Notes under the pieces: generated by a model
What the model was told of the DNA's origin: nothing
Database searches by the model: none
The model's input: only the letters and a program-made list of their open reading frames with translations
NCBI RefSeq assembly: GCF_000741165.1
Contig: NZ_JGYN01000008.1
Location: 62,001 to 126,000 of the forward strand
Source: Bifidobacterium biavatii DSM 23969
Lineage (GTDB): Bacteria > Actinomycetota > Actinomycetes > Actinomycetales > Bifidobacteriaceae
Length of the DNA stretch: 64,000 nucleotides
Direction of reading: 5' to 3'
Program-made: the position numbers and the translations under genes
Shown here: piece after piece, positions 18,271 to 27,452 of the stretch
Layout of the letters: every line of letters starts with the position of its first letter
How positions within the stretch are numbered: position 1 is the stretch's first letter

Positions 18271-19230
18271 ATGACCGATCAGCGTGTGAAGGTTGGCGAC
18301 AGCGATCTGGAGGTGTTCCCGCTGGTTCTGGGCGGCAACACGTTCGGCTGGACGAGCGACGAGGCGACCAGCCGCAAGGTGCTCGACGAATACGTCGAAG
18401 CCGGCGGCAACTTCATCGACACCGCCGACGTGTACTCGGCGTGGGCTCCGGGCAACGCGGGCGGCGAGTCCGAAATCATCCTCGGCCGTTGGCTGACCGT
18501 GCGCGGCAACCGCGACCAGGTGGTCGTCGCCACGAAGGTGAGCGAGCACCCGCAATACAAGGGCCTCACGCACGACAATGTGATCGCCGCGGCGAACGAG
18601 TCGCTGCTGCGCCTCGGCGTCGACGCGATCGACCTGTACTACGCGCACTTCGACGACAAGAGCACGCCGCTCGAGGAGACCGCCGCCGCGTTCGACGAGC
18701 TGGTCAAGGCCGGCAAGATCCGCGCGATCGGTCTGTCGAACTATACGGCCGACCGCATCGAAGAATGGTTCCGCATCGCTCGCGAGCATGACTACGCGCT
18801 GCCGGTCGCGCTGGAACCGCACTACAATCTCGTGACCCGCGGCAACTACGAGCGCACGCTCGCGCCCGTCGCCGCACGCGAGAACCTCGCCGTGTTCCCG
18901 TACTTCTCACTGGCAGCCGGATTCCTGACTGGTAAGTACCGTTCCGCCGCCGACGCGGAAGGCAAGGCGCGTCAGGGCATGGTGGCCGATTACCTCAACG
19001 CCGACGGGTTCGCGCTGATCGACGCACTCGATGCGGTGGCCAAGGCGCACGGCACCGCGATCGCCACGGTCGCGCTGGCGTGGCTGCGTCATCGTCCGCA
19101 GGTCGCCGGTCCGATCGCCTCCGCCCGCACGCCCGAACAGCTGCCCGCACTGCTCGACTCGGTGTCGCTCGACCTGGCCGCCGACGAGATCACCGCGCTC
19201 GACAAGGCATCCGAACCGTTCGCCAAGTAG
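18271..19230 (+). CDS. Aldo/keto reductase
   Basis: This 319-residue NADPH-dependent oxidoreductase adopts the AKR barrel. The catalytic residues are seen as Asp and Tyr in DTADVYSAW, Lys in VVATKVSEH and His in YYAHFDD. The cofactor region IASARTPEQLPAL is near the C-terminus. It resembles YajO/Tas-like subfamily members, and the physiological substrate is unknown. The start at 18271 follows GGAAAGGA. An in-frame extension to 18232 has no ribosome binding site. Confidence 0.92.
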   Translation: MTDQRVKVGDSDLEVFPLVLGGNTFGWTSDEATSRKVLDEYVEAGGNFIDTADVYSAWAPGNAGGESEIILGRWLTVRGNRDQVVVATKVSEHPQYKGLTHDNVIAAANESLLRLGVDAIDLYYAHFDDKSTPLEETAAAFDELVKAGKIRAIGLSNYTADRIEEWFRIAREHDYALPVALEPHYNLVTRGNYERTLAPVAARENLAVFPYFSLAAGFLTGKYRSAADAEGKARQGMVADYLNADGFALIDALDAVAKAHGTAIATVALAWLRHRPQVAGPIASARTPEQLPALLDSVSLDLAADEITALDKASEPFAK

Positions 19231-19320
19231 CGGACACGGCGCACCGTCCATCCCATCTGCCGGTATCATTGGTTCGTCACAATCCGAACAGTGGCCACGC
19301 GCGACCAAAGGAGTCCGAAC

Positions 19321-20745
19321 ATGGCGGATGCCGGCACAGAACAACCCAGCACAGCGAACGACGAACAGACCGGACTCGAGCGAAAAATGGAATCACGCCA
19401 CCTGACGATGATCTCGCTCGGCGGCGTGATCGGCACCGGTCTGTTCGTTAGCTCCGGCTACACCATTCACCAGGCAGGCCCGCTCGGCGCGATCCTCGCA
19501 TACGCGGTCGGCTCGCTGCTAGTCTACTGCGTGATGGTTTCGCTCGGCGAACTGTCCGTGGCCATGCCCTACGCCGGCAGCTTCCACCTGTACGCCAAAC
19601 GGTTCATCGGTCCTGGCACCGCGTTCACCATCGCCATCCTGTACTGGCTGAACTGGGCGGTGGCGCTCGCCAGCGAATTCACCGCGGCCGGTCTGCTTAT
19701 GCAACGCTGGTTCCCGGATTCGCCGGCATGGGTGTGGTCGGCCGTGTTCATCGCGGTCGTGTTCGCGCTCAACATCATGTCGGTGCGGTTGTACGGCGAG
19801 GCGGAATTCTGGTTCGCATCGATCAAGGTGCTGGCGATTCTGGCCTTTATCGTCATCGGACTGCTGGCGGTCTTCGGCGCGATTCCTATCGCCGGATATG
19901 ATCACGCGCCGCTGTTCGGCAATTTCACGGCGGACGGCTGGTTTCCGAACGGTTTCGCACCGGTGTTCTCCACGCTGCTCACCGTGGTGTTCGCCTTCTC
20001 CGGCACCGAAGTGGTGGGCGTGGCCGCGGGCGAGACGAAGGATCCGTCGAGCGCGATCCCGAAGGCTGTGCACACCACGGTGCTTCGCTTGGCGATCTTC
20101 TTCATCGGTTCGATCGCGGTGATGGCCTCGCTGATCCCCTGGCACAAAGCGGGCGTGGACACCAGCCCGTTCGTGTTGGTGTTCCAGTCGATCGGCATGC
20201 CGTTCGCCGGCGACGTGATGAACTTCGTGGTGTTGACCGCCGTGCTTTCGGCCGCTAATTCCGGCCTGTACGTATGCTCGCGCATGGTCTGGTCGTTGGC
20301 GAAGGAGAAGCTGATCCCGGCGCGTTTCGCCAAGACGAATTTTCATGGCGTGCCCGTGTGGGCCGTGCTGTTCAGCATAGCCGGTTCGCTGCTCGCGCTG
20401 CTCTCCTCCGTGATCGCCGCGTCCACCGTGTACTTGATGCTGGTGGCCGTTTCCGGACTGGCCACGTTGGTGGTGTGGTTCTCGGTGTGCGTGTGCCATA
20501 TCCGGTTCCGCCGCGAATGGGCGCGGGGCGGACATTCCGTTGGCGAATTGGGTTATCGCGCGCCCGGATACCCGCTGCTTCCTTGGCTCGCCATCGTGAT
20601 GTGTGTCGGCGCTCTGGTGCTCGTGGTGTTAGATGAGACGCAGCGTTCGACGCTGTACTGCATGATTCCGTTCGTGATTTGTTGCTATGCCGGCTATTAC
20701 GCGTTGGAGCGGCGGCGAGCGCGGGACGAACGGGATGCCGACTGA
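19321..20745 (+). CDS. APC-family amino acid permease (LysP-like)
   Basis: This 474-residue protein has about 12 membrane helices. The hallmark N-terminal sequence GLERKMESRHLTMISLGGVI comes before the first helix, followed by GTGLFVSSG. The consensus FAFSGTEVVGVAAGE lies in the middle. Together these place it in the amino acid transporter (AAT) branch, near lysine-type permeases. The substrate is not certain from sequence. The start codon is preceded by AAAGGAG. It stands alone downstream of the aldo/keto reductase. Confidence 0.9.
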   Translation: MADAGTEQPSTANDEQTGLERKMESRHLTMISLGGVIGTGLFVSSGYTIHQAGPLGAILAYAVGSLLVYCVMVSLGELSVAMPYAGSFHLYAKRFIGPGTAFTIAILYWLNWAVALASEFTAAGLLMQRWFPDSPAWVWSAVFIAVVFALNIMSVRLYGEAEFWFASIKVLAILAFIVIGLLAVFGAIPIAGYDHAPLFGNFTADGWFPNGFAPVFSTLLTVVFAFSGTEVVGVAAGETKDPSSAIPKAVHTTVLRLAIFFIGSIAVMASLIPWHKAGVDTSPFVLVFQSIGMPFAGDVMNFVVLTAVLSAANSGLYVCSRMVWSLAKEKLIPARFAKTNFHGVPVWAVLFSIAGSLLALLSSVIAASTVYLMLVAVSGLATLVVWFSVCVCHIRFRREWARGGHSVGELGYRAPGYPLLPWLAIVMCVGALVLVVLDETQRSTLYCMIPFVICCYAGYYALERRRARDERDAD

Positions 20746-20885
20746 GACGGGCTAGCCATCTTACAAACTTTCAACCACATTGACGCTTGGCCATGAGCGC
20801 TACCGCGGAAGACGCGGATCCTCCGCATATCTTCTGTCCGGCGGCGAGAATTCGGAATTGCCGAGATATTGGCACATCCGCGTCC

Positions 20886-21575
20886 CTAATTGACGGAGTA
20901 TGCCGTGCCTCCGTCCGCGGTCGATCCGTTCGTGCGATGTTTCGCGCTCGTATCGTTGCCGTTGGCCGCAATCCCAGCGTGCGCACGATTCGGCTTGGCG
21001 TGCGCCTTCGCCGTGAGCCAGGTCGATGCGATTTTCCAGACCGTGACGCTGTTGACCTGCGCGTCGGTGAATTCGACGTGCGGCATATGCGCCTGATGCG
21101 CCATGAGCAGTTGCAGGCCGCGGCGGCGTTCGTCGAGATCGTCCACGATCGAGGCGACGCCGTTGCCGACGATCGATGTGAACGTCTCGCCCCAATTGCA
21201 GGCCGTGCGTCCCTCGATCACCTCGCAGTCGGTTCGCATGGCGAACGATACCGGCAGACGGTTGCCGGCCGCGCGGATCGCGTCGAGCTTGCGCCCGTGC
21301 GGAGCCGAGTGCATCCACAGCGTGAGGTCGCCAGTCGCGGAGTCGTAGTCGTATCCGAAATTCAACGGCACGATCGTCAGTCCCTCGGCGTCGACGTACG
21401 CCATGTCGACGATGTCGCAACGGTCAATAATATCGGCTATCTGCGCAGGATCAACGATTTCCCGGTCCGCCCGCCGCATCTTGCGATGTTCGCCGGCGAT
21501 CGTGCGCTCGTCGTCGCGTCGCTTCGGCCGATGCACGCCGCCGATCGGCCTGTTGGCGTCATTTTCCATACTCAT
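20886..21575 (-). CDS. Pyridoxamine 5'-phosphate oxidase family protein (NimA-like)
   Basis: This 229-residue flavin-binding split-barrel protein contains the NimA/PPOX_2-type core (MAYVDAEGLTIVPLNFGY, LWMHSAPHGRKLDAI, CNWGETFTSIVGNG). Relatives reduce nitroimidazoles or act on other small molecules, and the substrate here is unknown. The C-terminal 30 residues are polar and likely disordered. ATG at 21575 is preferred, with AGGAAGG seven bases upstream. A TTG two codons earlier is possible. Confidence 0.8.
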   Translation of the reverse strand: MSMENDANRPIGGVHRPKRRDDERTIAGEHRKMRRADREIVDPAQIADIIDRCDIVDMAYVDAEGLTIVPLNFGYDYDSATGDLTLWMHSAPHGRKLDAIRAAGNRLPVSFAMRTDCEVIEGRTACNWGETFTSIVGNGVASIVDDLDERRRGLQLLMAHQAHMPHVEFTDAQVNSVTVWKIASTWLTAKAHAKPNRAHAGIAANGNDTSAKHRTNGSTADGGTAYSVN

Positions 21576-21664
21576 GGTCAATCCTTCCTGACTTCACCTC
21601 ATGTATGTCAGGAGCATATCAGCGGCATTCGAGTCATCGCGAATCCCCACAGCAAGGCTGTATA

Positions 21665-22300
21665 TCACCGTCCCAGCAGCCAGTCGATGATGTTCCTACC
21701 ACGGATGCCGTCCCTGGTCCGGGGGAACTCGTCCATGCTCAACACGGTCTTCGGCCAGTTGTCGGCAAGCCCGGAGAACGCGCCGAACTCACGATTGACG
21801 GTCTGTTGGGAACCCATCAGATAGGTGACCTGATAGTATTCGGTCTCACCGCCTTTTCGGGCGATGAAATCGATCTCCTTGTTACCGACCTTGCCGACCC
21901 GAACATCATAGCCGCGCCGTTTCAGCTCCATGCAGACGATCCCCTCCAGCACCTGGTCGATGGCGTTGGCGTTGCTCAGTCCGGTCGCCTGCCGCAATCC
22001 CTGATCGACGACATAGTATTTCTCATTGATCTTCAGCGTGCGCTTGCCGACGGCATCCTCGCGCGGGACACGATAGATAAGAAAAGCCTTGGCGGCAGCG
22101 TTCAGGTAGCCGGCGATCGTTTCCGACGAGATCTTGCGATGTTCGCTTTTCATATAGTCGGCGATGTTCGACAACGTGATCAGATGGCCCTCCTCGCCGA
22201 GCACGTATCGGATGACCCGCTCCAGTGCGTCGGCGTCACGGATGCCGGTATGGCGGACCACGTCCTTGAACAGAAGAACCCCCAGTGCATCACGGCTGAG
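21665..22300 (-). pseudogene. Truncated ATP-binding protein, DUF4143 C-terminal half only
   Basis: The open region encodes the C-terminal DUF4143 domain of AAA-type ATPases (FKDVVRHTGIRD, IAGYLNAAAKAFLIYRV, INEKYYVVDQGLRQATG, ELKRRGYDVRVGKVGNKEID). The N-terminal ATPase with Walker A/B is absent. An in-frame TGA at 22301-22303 sits directly before the remaining coding part. No credible start is present, so this is a decayed remnant. It marks one edge of a degraded accessory region. Confidence 0.75.
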
Positions 22301-22356
22301 TCAAAGACCGTCCGGAGAGGCCCATTGGGGGAATCCATAAAATATGATAGTGGGTT

Positions 22357-23167
22357 ATGAGTCGACAGTCAAACCCAGCGCCCGATTCCCTCTCGCAACC
22401 TCCTCGCAAGGGCAGTCCGCAGGAGAGGGCGCTGCGCGCGTGCATCACCGACGAACGGCTCGCGTCCTATGATCGCGAGGCGCAGCGGCGCTCATGCCCG
22501 GCGCTGCGACTGTACCTGTGGGACCATGACATGGCCAGCGCCTGCATGGGCGACATTGCCATCCTCGAAGTCGCCCTGCGCAACCACATGGACCGGCGGC
22601 TGTCCCTCATTTCCTCGGAACAGGCAGGCACCAAAGACTGGTACATGGCGGGGCTTAACTTCGACGACCGCACCCAATACCAGATCCGCGAGGCATGGAA
22701 CCATCTCACCCCGCAACAGCGCGGAATTCATACGCACGGTCATCTCGTTGCCTCATTGACGTTCGGCTTCTGGCGCAACCTTCTGGAGGACGGAGGCACG
22801 ATTCATACGAAGTGGCCGGACCAGAGGCGCGCCGACTACGAGAACGACTTCTGGCGCAAGGGGCTTGACAAGACGTTCTCCAATGGGCGCCAGCATTCGC
22901 GTGCGATGGGAGAACGTTGGACAAGACGCTACGCGCTGGACATCGTCAAGACGGTGCACGCCCTACGCAACCGGGTCGCCCATCACGAGCCGCTCGTCAA
23001 CGGCATCCCCCCTTCCCGGCGAGAACCGGCGCATCACGTTGGCGGACGCGGTGCAGGCATGTTTCGACTTGGCGATGATACTGGACCGTGACCTGCATGC
23101 GTGGCTGATGGGCAGCAGCAAGATGAAACTCGCGCTCGAATACGAACCGCGGGAAACCGGACTATAG
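22357..23167 (+). pseudogene. Abi family protein (abortive infection, HEPN-like), frameshifted at C6 tract
   Basis: The first frame from 22357 gives an Abi-family protein: LYLWDHDMASACMGDIAILE, VALRNHMDRRLS and the HEPN-type motif ALRNRVAHHEPL. The reading frame then shifts at a run of six C residues (23007-23012). The next frame continues the natural C-terminus (GENRRITLADAVQACFDLAMILDRDLHAWL...) to a stop at 23167. The intact protein would be about 269 residues and needs one C fewer. This could be a fixed mutation, a phase-variable switch or a sequencing error in the homopolymer. Related proteins block phage growth, some as HEPN RNases. It lies between two other gene remnants. Confidence 0.75.
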
Positions 23168-23217
23168 ATTGTCCTAGGAAGAAATCCTGCGGTCTTTCGT
23201 CGATGATTCCAGCATCG

Positions 23218-23388
23218 TCATTTCACGTCGCAGACGGTGAAGGCGAAGCTGGTGAGGGCTCCGGTGGATTTGCCGTTGGCGATGAGCTGGTCAATGTCGG
23301 GCAGGCCCTTATTGTCGCTGGTCTGGTTGAGGGCGTATTGGGTGCCGTCGGGAACCGTCGCAAGGAGCACGCCGACTGGGTGCGCAAA
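23218..23388 (-). pseudogene. Possible C-terminal remnant of an unidentified minus-strand gene
   Basis: A 56-codon open stretch ends in TGA and reads PVGVLLATVPDGTQYALNQT followed by SDNKGLPDIDQLIANGKS and TSFAFTVCDVK. It has protein-like composition, and an in-frame TAA lies immediately upstream. No start codon with a ribosome binding site is visible. Family unknown. It abuts the 5' end of the plus-strand gene at 23380, as if a rearrangement joined two genes. Confidence 0.35.
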
Positions 23389-23778
23389 TTACTTGAAGAA
23401 TACAAGGCGCAGCTCAGAGAACGGGAGCGTCGTACCACGGCACTGTATGGCGCGCTCATCGATTTCACCAGGACATTGGACACCGCACGACCGTTAGTCC
23501 AGGACTACACCCGCGACTACGGGATGTCACGCCGCGAAATCGGCGAACAGTTCGGGCTCACGCAACGGCAGCTCAGCGCATTGTTTGAACCGTTGACCGA
23601 TGCCGGTGCGACGGCAGAAGACACGGAACCACAGGCGCCCATAGCAGATGCGACCTCGATTGGTGGCTCTTCGGCATCGCAACTGAATTCCATGTCCACC
23701 GCCTCCGTTGAACCAGCGTCTATGCAAACAGACTATTTGTCGGATCAGCCGCAGCAGGTCTACGCATTGCATTGCTAA
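23380..23778 (+). CDS. Small hypothetical protein with helix-turn-helix-like motif, possibly truncated
   Basis: From a GTG at 23380 (AAGGAG about 12 bases upstream) the frame encodes 132 residues. It starts with a charged helix (VRKLLEEYKAQLRERERRT) and contains a helix-turn-helix-like stretch (MSRREIGEQFGLTQRQLSAL). The tail is Ser/Thr/Gln-rich and of low complexity. The family was not recognised. The start overlaps the end of the opposite-strand remnant, so the true N-terminus may have been lost. The following 131 bases (23779-23909) hold nothing recognisable. Confidence 0.45.
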   Translation: MRKLLEEYKAQLRERERRTTALYGALIDFTRTLDTARPLVQDYTRDYGMSRREIGEQFGLTQRQLSALFEPLTDAGATAEDTEPQAPIADATSIGGSSASQLNSMSTASVEPASMQTDYLSDQPQQVYALHC

Positions 23779-23909
23779 CGTCGATGACAATGGGAGTGGA
23801 GATATCGACCACTAGTGTTGCGTGCATCAATGTCACACCGCTCCGCAATCGCTGTCCATGATGTCAATCAAAACAACGGACGCTGCAAATCGTTGATGTG
23901 CCATTGATG

Positions 23910-25601
23910 TCATCGACGGTAGGCGATGGCCGCGTTGGCATCTCGTGTGATGATGCCGGTTTGCGTCCATTGTCCCGCTGCGTCGCCGAGGAGCCTGCCG
24001 TAGTGACGCGTCGTGGACCATGACAGCAGGGTGAACTGTTGTGCATCAAGGTCGGTGATGGTCCTCAACTGTGCCGTCGAATCGTGCAGCGGCGCGTATC
24101 CGCCACGTTCGGAAACATCCCCGGATTCCAAGAAGTAGTAGTACGGGCAGTCACGGTAGTACCAGTATGCGTCGATGTACGTGTATTCGTCCTGCGCGAC
24201 GACCGGCCGCTCGGCCGAGCAGACGACATGTTGGCTGAGCTGGGCCGATCCGGGCGTATCGTTGCGGTCGAAACTATGGTTGCCGCGCACGCCGTACACG
24301 ATCGTCCCCGCAACCAGCATTGCAAGAACCACAACGTAGACGATCGCCGCGCGACGGCTGCGCAATCGATACGCGATGACGCACGCCAGCACGAGCGTGA
24401 CGTAGAAAAACGGCGCGACCACGCTCAGATAGCGTACGGAGAACATACCGTAGCCGCCGCTGGACAGCTCCTTGACAGCGGACCAGATCATCAGGAGCGT
24501 CGTCGGCACGGCGAACAGCATGACGATCAGCCATGCAGCTTCGGCGGATTGTTGCGAGGCCAGTGTTCCGACTGACTGTTGCCGTGCAGGCAGCCATACT
24601 GCGACGAATATGCCGACGATCAGCGTCATCGTGGCCGCGACCAGCAGCGAGACGATCGACGGCAGTTCCTTTTCCGTCATACCGAGCAACATGATGTCGA
24701 ATGCGTTCGCCACGCCGGACATGTTCGTACGCCGCCGCACCGGAGGCAAGACGGAGCTTCCGCCGAGCTGGCCCAGCAGCGCCGGCATCCACGGCAGGAA
24801 CAGTATGACCGACACAGCATAGGCGAACAGCCAACGCCATGCGGACAGTCGTCGCATGCGCCACGATCGCGCGGCGAGCCAGATTGCGTGCGTCAGCCAT
24901 ACGAACGCGGTCAGATACAACGTCAGCATGCCGAGCGCGACGGTCACGGCGTACGCGCACCACCACGCGGTATGACGATGTCCGTCGCGGGCACGACGAT
25001 CATCCGGTCGATCATTATGTCCGTCGTCCATGTTCCGATGGCGCCGCCTTTGCGGTCCGATCACCCCGACAGCGCACAGTAGCACCGCCGTGCCACTCAC
25101 GGCCAATAGCATCGCCGGCGAGTACATGCGCAGCTCGTAACCGTAGCGCAACATGAAACCGCCGCACATGAGCATCGGCATGCACGCCGCTGCGACGCGG
25201 TCGCCGAACAGATCGCGCATCAGCATGACCAGCACGAACACGGCAAGGCCGAGACATGCGCAGTTCGGCATCCGCATGAGTGCGACGTCGTCGCCGGCGA
25301 TGGGCATCCATGCCTTGAGCAGCAGATAGTACAGCGGAGGATGCGCGTCGACGGCGGTGAGCGCGATCAGCTCCCGCACGGGTCGGCTTGCCAGGATCAG
25401 CGAATACTGTTCGTCGAACCACAACGACTGGCCGCGTCCCATCAGCCAGCTCAACACGGTTGTCGCCAGAGCACAGCAGCCGGCCAACACGGGAACGGGA
25501 ACCAAGTGGTGGATGGCAACGGCGGAACCGACACTAGCATCACCATCGCGTCCGCCGGCGTGCTCGACGTATGGACCGGCGGTCTTGTGGTTCGTGATCA
25601 T
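23910..25601 (-). CDS. Membrane glycosyltransferase, GT-C fold (GT39/ArnT-like)
   Basis: This 563-residue integral membrane protein has about 10-12 helices. After the first helix it has the loop motif SLWFDEQYSLILA, where the acidic residue is the expected catalytic base of GT-C enzymes. The next loop is VDAHPPLYYLLLKAW, typical of the PMT/ArnT superfamily that uses polyprenyl-phosphate sugars. The C-terminal domain is extracytoplasmic. It overlaps the upstream GT2 gene by four bases (ATGA). The GT2 enzyme may therefore make the polyprenyl-phosphate sugar that this protein transfers to a cell-surface acceptor. Acceptor and sugar are unknown. Confidence 0.85.
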   Translation of the reverse strand: MITNHKTAGPYVEHAGGRDGDASVGSAVAIHHLVPVPVLAGCCALATTVLSWLMGRGQSLWFDEQYSLILASRPVRELIALTAVDAHPPLYYLLLKAWMPIAGDDVALMRMPNCACLGLAVFVLVMLMRDLFGDRVAAACMPMLMCGGFMLRYGYELRMYSPAMLLAVSGTAVLLCAVGVIGPQRRRHRNMDDGHNDRPDDRRARDGHRHTAWWCAYAVTVALGMLTLYLTAFVWLTHAIWLAARSWRMRRLSAWRWLFAYAVSVILFLPWMPALLGQLGGSSVLPPVRRRTNMSGVANAFDIMLLGMTEKELPSIVSLLVAATMTLIVGIFVAVWLPARQQSVGTLASQQSAEAAWLIVMLFAVPTTLLMIWSAVKELSSGGYGMFSVRYLSVVAPFFYVTLVLACVIAYRLRSRRAAIVYVVVLAMLVAGTIVYGVRGNHSFDRNDTPGSAQLSQHVVCSAERPVVAQDEYTYIDAYWYYRDCPYYYFLESGDVSERGGYAPLHDSTAQLRTITDLDAQQFTLLSWSTTRHYGRLLGDAAGQWTQTGIITRDANAAIAYRR

Positions 25602-26731
25602 GACAGCATCTCCCTGTCATGTGCCAGATGGTCGAAACGGGTATTGCCGGCATCACGAATGCTGATGTTGCCGTCGCGCACGATGTAGTTCGGCCGGCGT
25701 TTGGACTCCAGATACGTGTTCGCCAGATACCGGCCGATGATGCCCAGGCACATCAGCTGCAGTCCGCCGATGAACGTGATGATGCACGCGAGCGACGGCC
25801 AACCAGCCACCGGGTCGCCGAACATGGCAGCGCGCACCGCGATGAAACAGGTCGCGCCGAACGCGACCGCGCACAGCAGCAACCCGATGTAGGAGGCCAC
25901 GGCCAACGGCACCGTGGAGCATGAGATCAGTCCTTCGATCGCGTAACGGGTCAGCGAGAAGAAGTTCCAGTTTGACTTGCCCGCGGCTCGGCGCGTGTTC
26001 GGATAGTCGATCCATTCCGTATGGAATCCCACCCACGCGTACAGTCCCTTGGAGAACCGGTTGCGTTCGGTCAGCGACGTCAGCGCGTCGACGACCCGAC
26101 GGCGCATCATGCGAAAATCACGCGCACCGTCGGGCACGGCGACCGGCGACATGGCGTTCATCAGCCGATAGAACATATGAGCGCACATGGAACGGACCGG
26201 CGGTTCGCCCGCGCGCGTGGTGCGCCGCGTCGCCACGCAATCCAGCGTCGGATCATCGGCCAGCATCGCGAACATACGCGGCAACAACGACGGCGGATCC
26301 TGCAGATCCGCATCCATCACCGCCACGACATCGCCTTGCGCCACGTCAAGTCCGGCGAGCAGCGCGCCCTCCTTGCCGAAATTGCGCGACAGCGACAGCC
26401 AACGAACCACGAACGGGAAGGCGGTGTGCCCGTCGCCGCTTGTCGCCGCTTGCCGCAGCAGCGCCACGGTGCTGTCCGTGGAACCGTCGTCGACCAACAC
26501 CAGTTCGGCCGTCGTGCCGGGATATGCTACGATAATCTCGCGAACGGCCTGTGCTGCGGCCGACAGAAACAACGGCAGACATGCCTCCTCGTTATGGCAG
26601 GGCACAACGACGGACAACGTGACTTGCCTGTCAGGACACGCGCCGCCCGCGGAATCCACTATATTGCGGGATTCGCGTTCCGCAGAAGCATGCGCGGTAC
26701 GACACTGCTGCGGATGCTGCTGATTGCCCAT
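25598..26731 (-). CDS. Polyprenyl-phosphate glycosyltransferase (GT2, GtrB/DPM1-like)
   Basis: This 377-residue protein has an N-terminal GT-A catalytic domain: SVVVPCHNEEACL, VLVDDGSTDST, SRNFGKEGALLAGLD and the metal motif MDADLQDPP. Two C-terminal membrane helices (about residues 270-345) follow. This is the layout of bactoprenol-phosphate glucosyl- or mannosyltransferases. The first 35 residues are an extra polar segment. The start at 26731 has GAAGAAGG upstream. The GT-C transferase overlaps its stop, forming a pair with donor synthesis followed by transfer. Confidence 0.9.
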   Translation of the reverse strand: MGNQQHPQQCRTAHASAERESRNIVDSAGGACPDRQVTLSVVVPCHNEEACLPLFLSAAAQAVREIIVAYPGTTAELVLVDDGSTDSTVALLRQAATSGDGHTAFPFVVRWLSLSRNFGKEGALLAGLDVAQGDVVAVMDADLQDPPSLLPRMFAMLADDPTLDCVATRRTTRAGEPPVRSMCAHMFYRLMNAMSPVAVPDGARDFRMMRRRVVDALTSLTERNRFSKGLYAWVGFHTEWIDYPNTRRAAGKSNWNFFSLTRYAIEGLISCSTVPLAVASYIGLLLCAVAFGATCFIAVRAAMFGDPVAGWPSLACIITFIGGLQLMCLGIIGRYLANTYLESKRRPNYIVRDGNISIRDAGNTRFDHLAHDREMLS

Positions 26732-26865
26732 GATACTGCCTTCTTCCCCGCGGTTGGCGCCGCCTTGCGCCTGCCATGCGACCCGCGTCCGATACGATTC
26801 CAGTGTGCGTTCACCGAATCGCGGAACATGCCTGTATCGCCCCTGATTCAGCCCTTAATCGTCGT

Positions 26866-27327
26866 TCAGGGTATGGGGGACGATACAGGGATACTCTGAA
26901 CGCTGGCTTTCGCGCCTTCTCCGTGATCTGCCGTGGTTCGACCGGAGCGATGCGCATCGTCATGCCGGCAAAACGGTTCACATTGGTGAGCATGATCGGA
27001 TCCATTGCCGGTATTATGCCGATTACGGGATGTTTGTACTGCAACGATGCCGAACACGGACTGTACGCAGAACAGTCCAGTGAGGAACACGAACGCGGCG
27101 GGACGATATGTGCGGTAGAAATCAACCACGTCCGGTTGTGCGTATGGCATCGCGATGGTGTACACGCAGCCGGCGAGCAGAGCGACGGATAGCGAGCCGA
27201 TCAGCAGTGTGATGACGGCGAAACGCAGTCGCCGCCGGTCTTCGCACGCACGTGCAAGCCAGTGAAACGCCAGCGTGACGCAAATGCTGACCAGTAAGCA
27301 GCACAGCAACCCGCACGTGGGCAGCAT
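26866..27327 (-). CDS. Small membrane protein upstream of glycosyltransferase pair
   Basis: This 153-residue frame has three hydrophobic segments (about residues 3-22, 36-59 and 76-96), then a polar C-terminal tail with no family resemblance. The tail is His/Arg/Ser-rich and may not be genuine protein. No clear ribosome binding site precedes the ATG at 27327. It lies 134 bases upstream of the GT2 gene on the same strand, and it could be the first gene of that operon. It could also be partly decayed. Confidence 0.45.
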   Translation of the reverse strand: MLPTCGLLCCLLVSICVTLAFHWLARACEDRRRLRFAVITLLIGSLSVALLAGCVYTIAMPYAQPDVVDFYRTYRPAAFVFLTGLFCVQSVFGIVAVQTSRNRHNTGNGSDHAHQCEPFCRHDDAHRSGRTTADHGEGAKASVQSIPVSSPIP

Positions 27328-27407
27328 GTCGATGATGAGCAGCGTGTCCGTTGTCGGCTTCCTTTCTTTTCGGTATTGGCCTCATTTAATCCGTTGGCAA
27401 CGGTACA

Positions 27408-27447
27408 GGCAACGTCATGTCAAGCGATCGCATGACATGACGTTGCC
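27408..27447. promoter_or_regulatory. 40-bp palindrome containing operator-like core (27418-27437)
   Basis: Arms of 14 bases (GGCAACGTCATGTC / GACATGACGTTGCC) flank AAGCGATCGCAT. The central 20 bases TGTCAAGCGATCGCATGACA differ by one base from the sites at 30346 and 39162. It sits just after the module 2 ATPase stop and about 80 bases before the small membrane protein gene of the glycosyltransferase operon. It could be an operator for that operon, or a hairpin ending the module 2 transcript. The only T-run (T5) follows on the plus strand, so termination of the minus-strand genes is less likely. Confidence 0.6.
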
Positions 27448-27452
27448 GTTTT

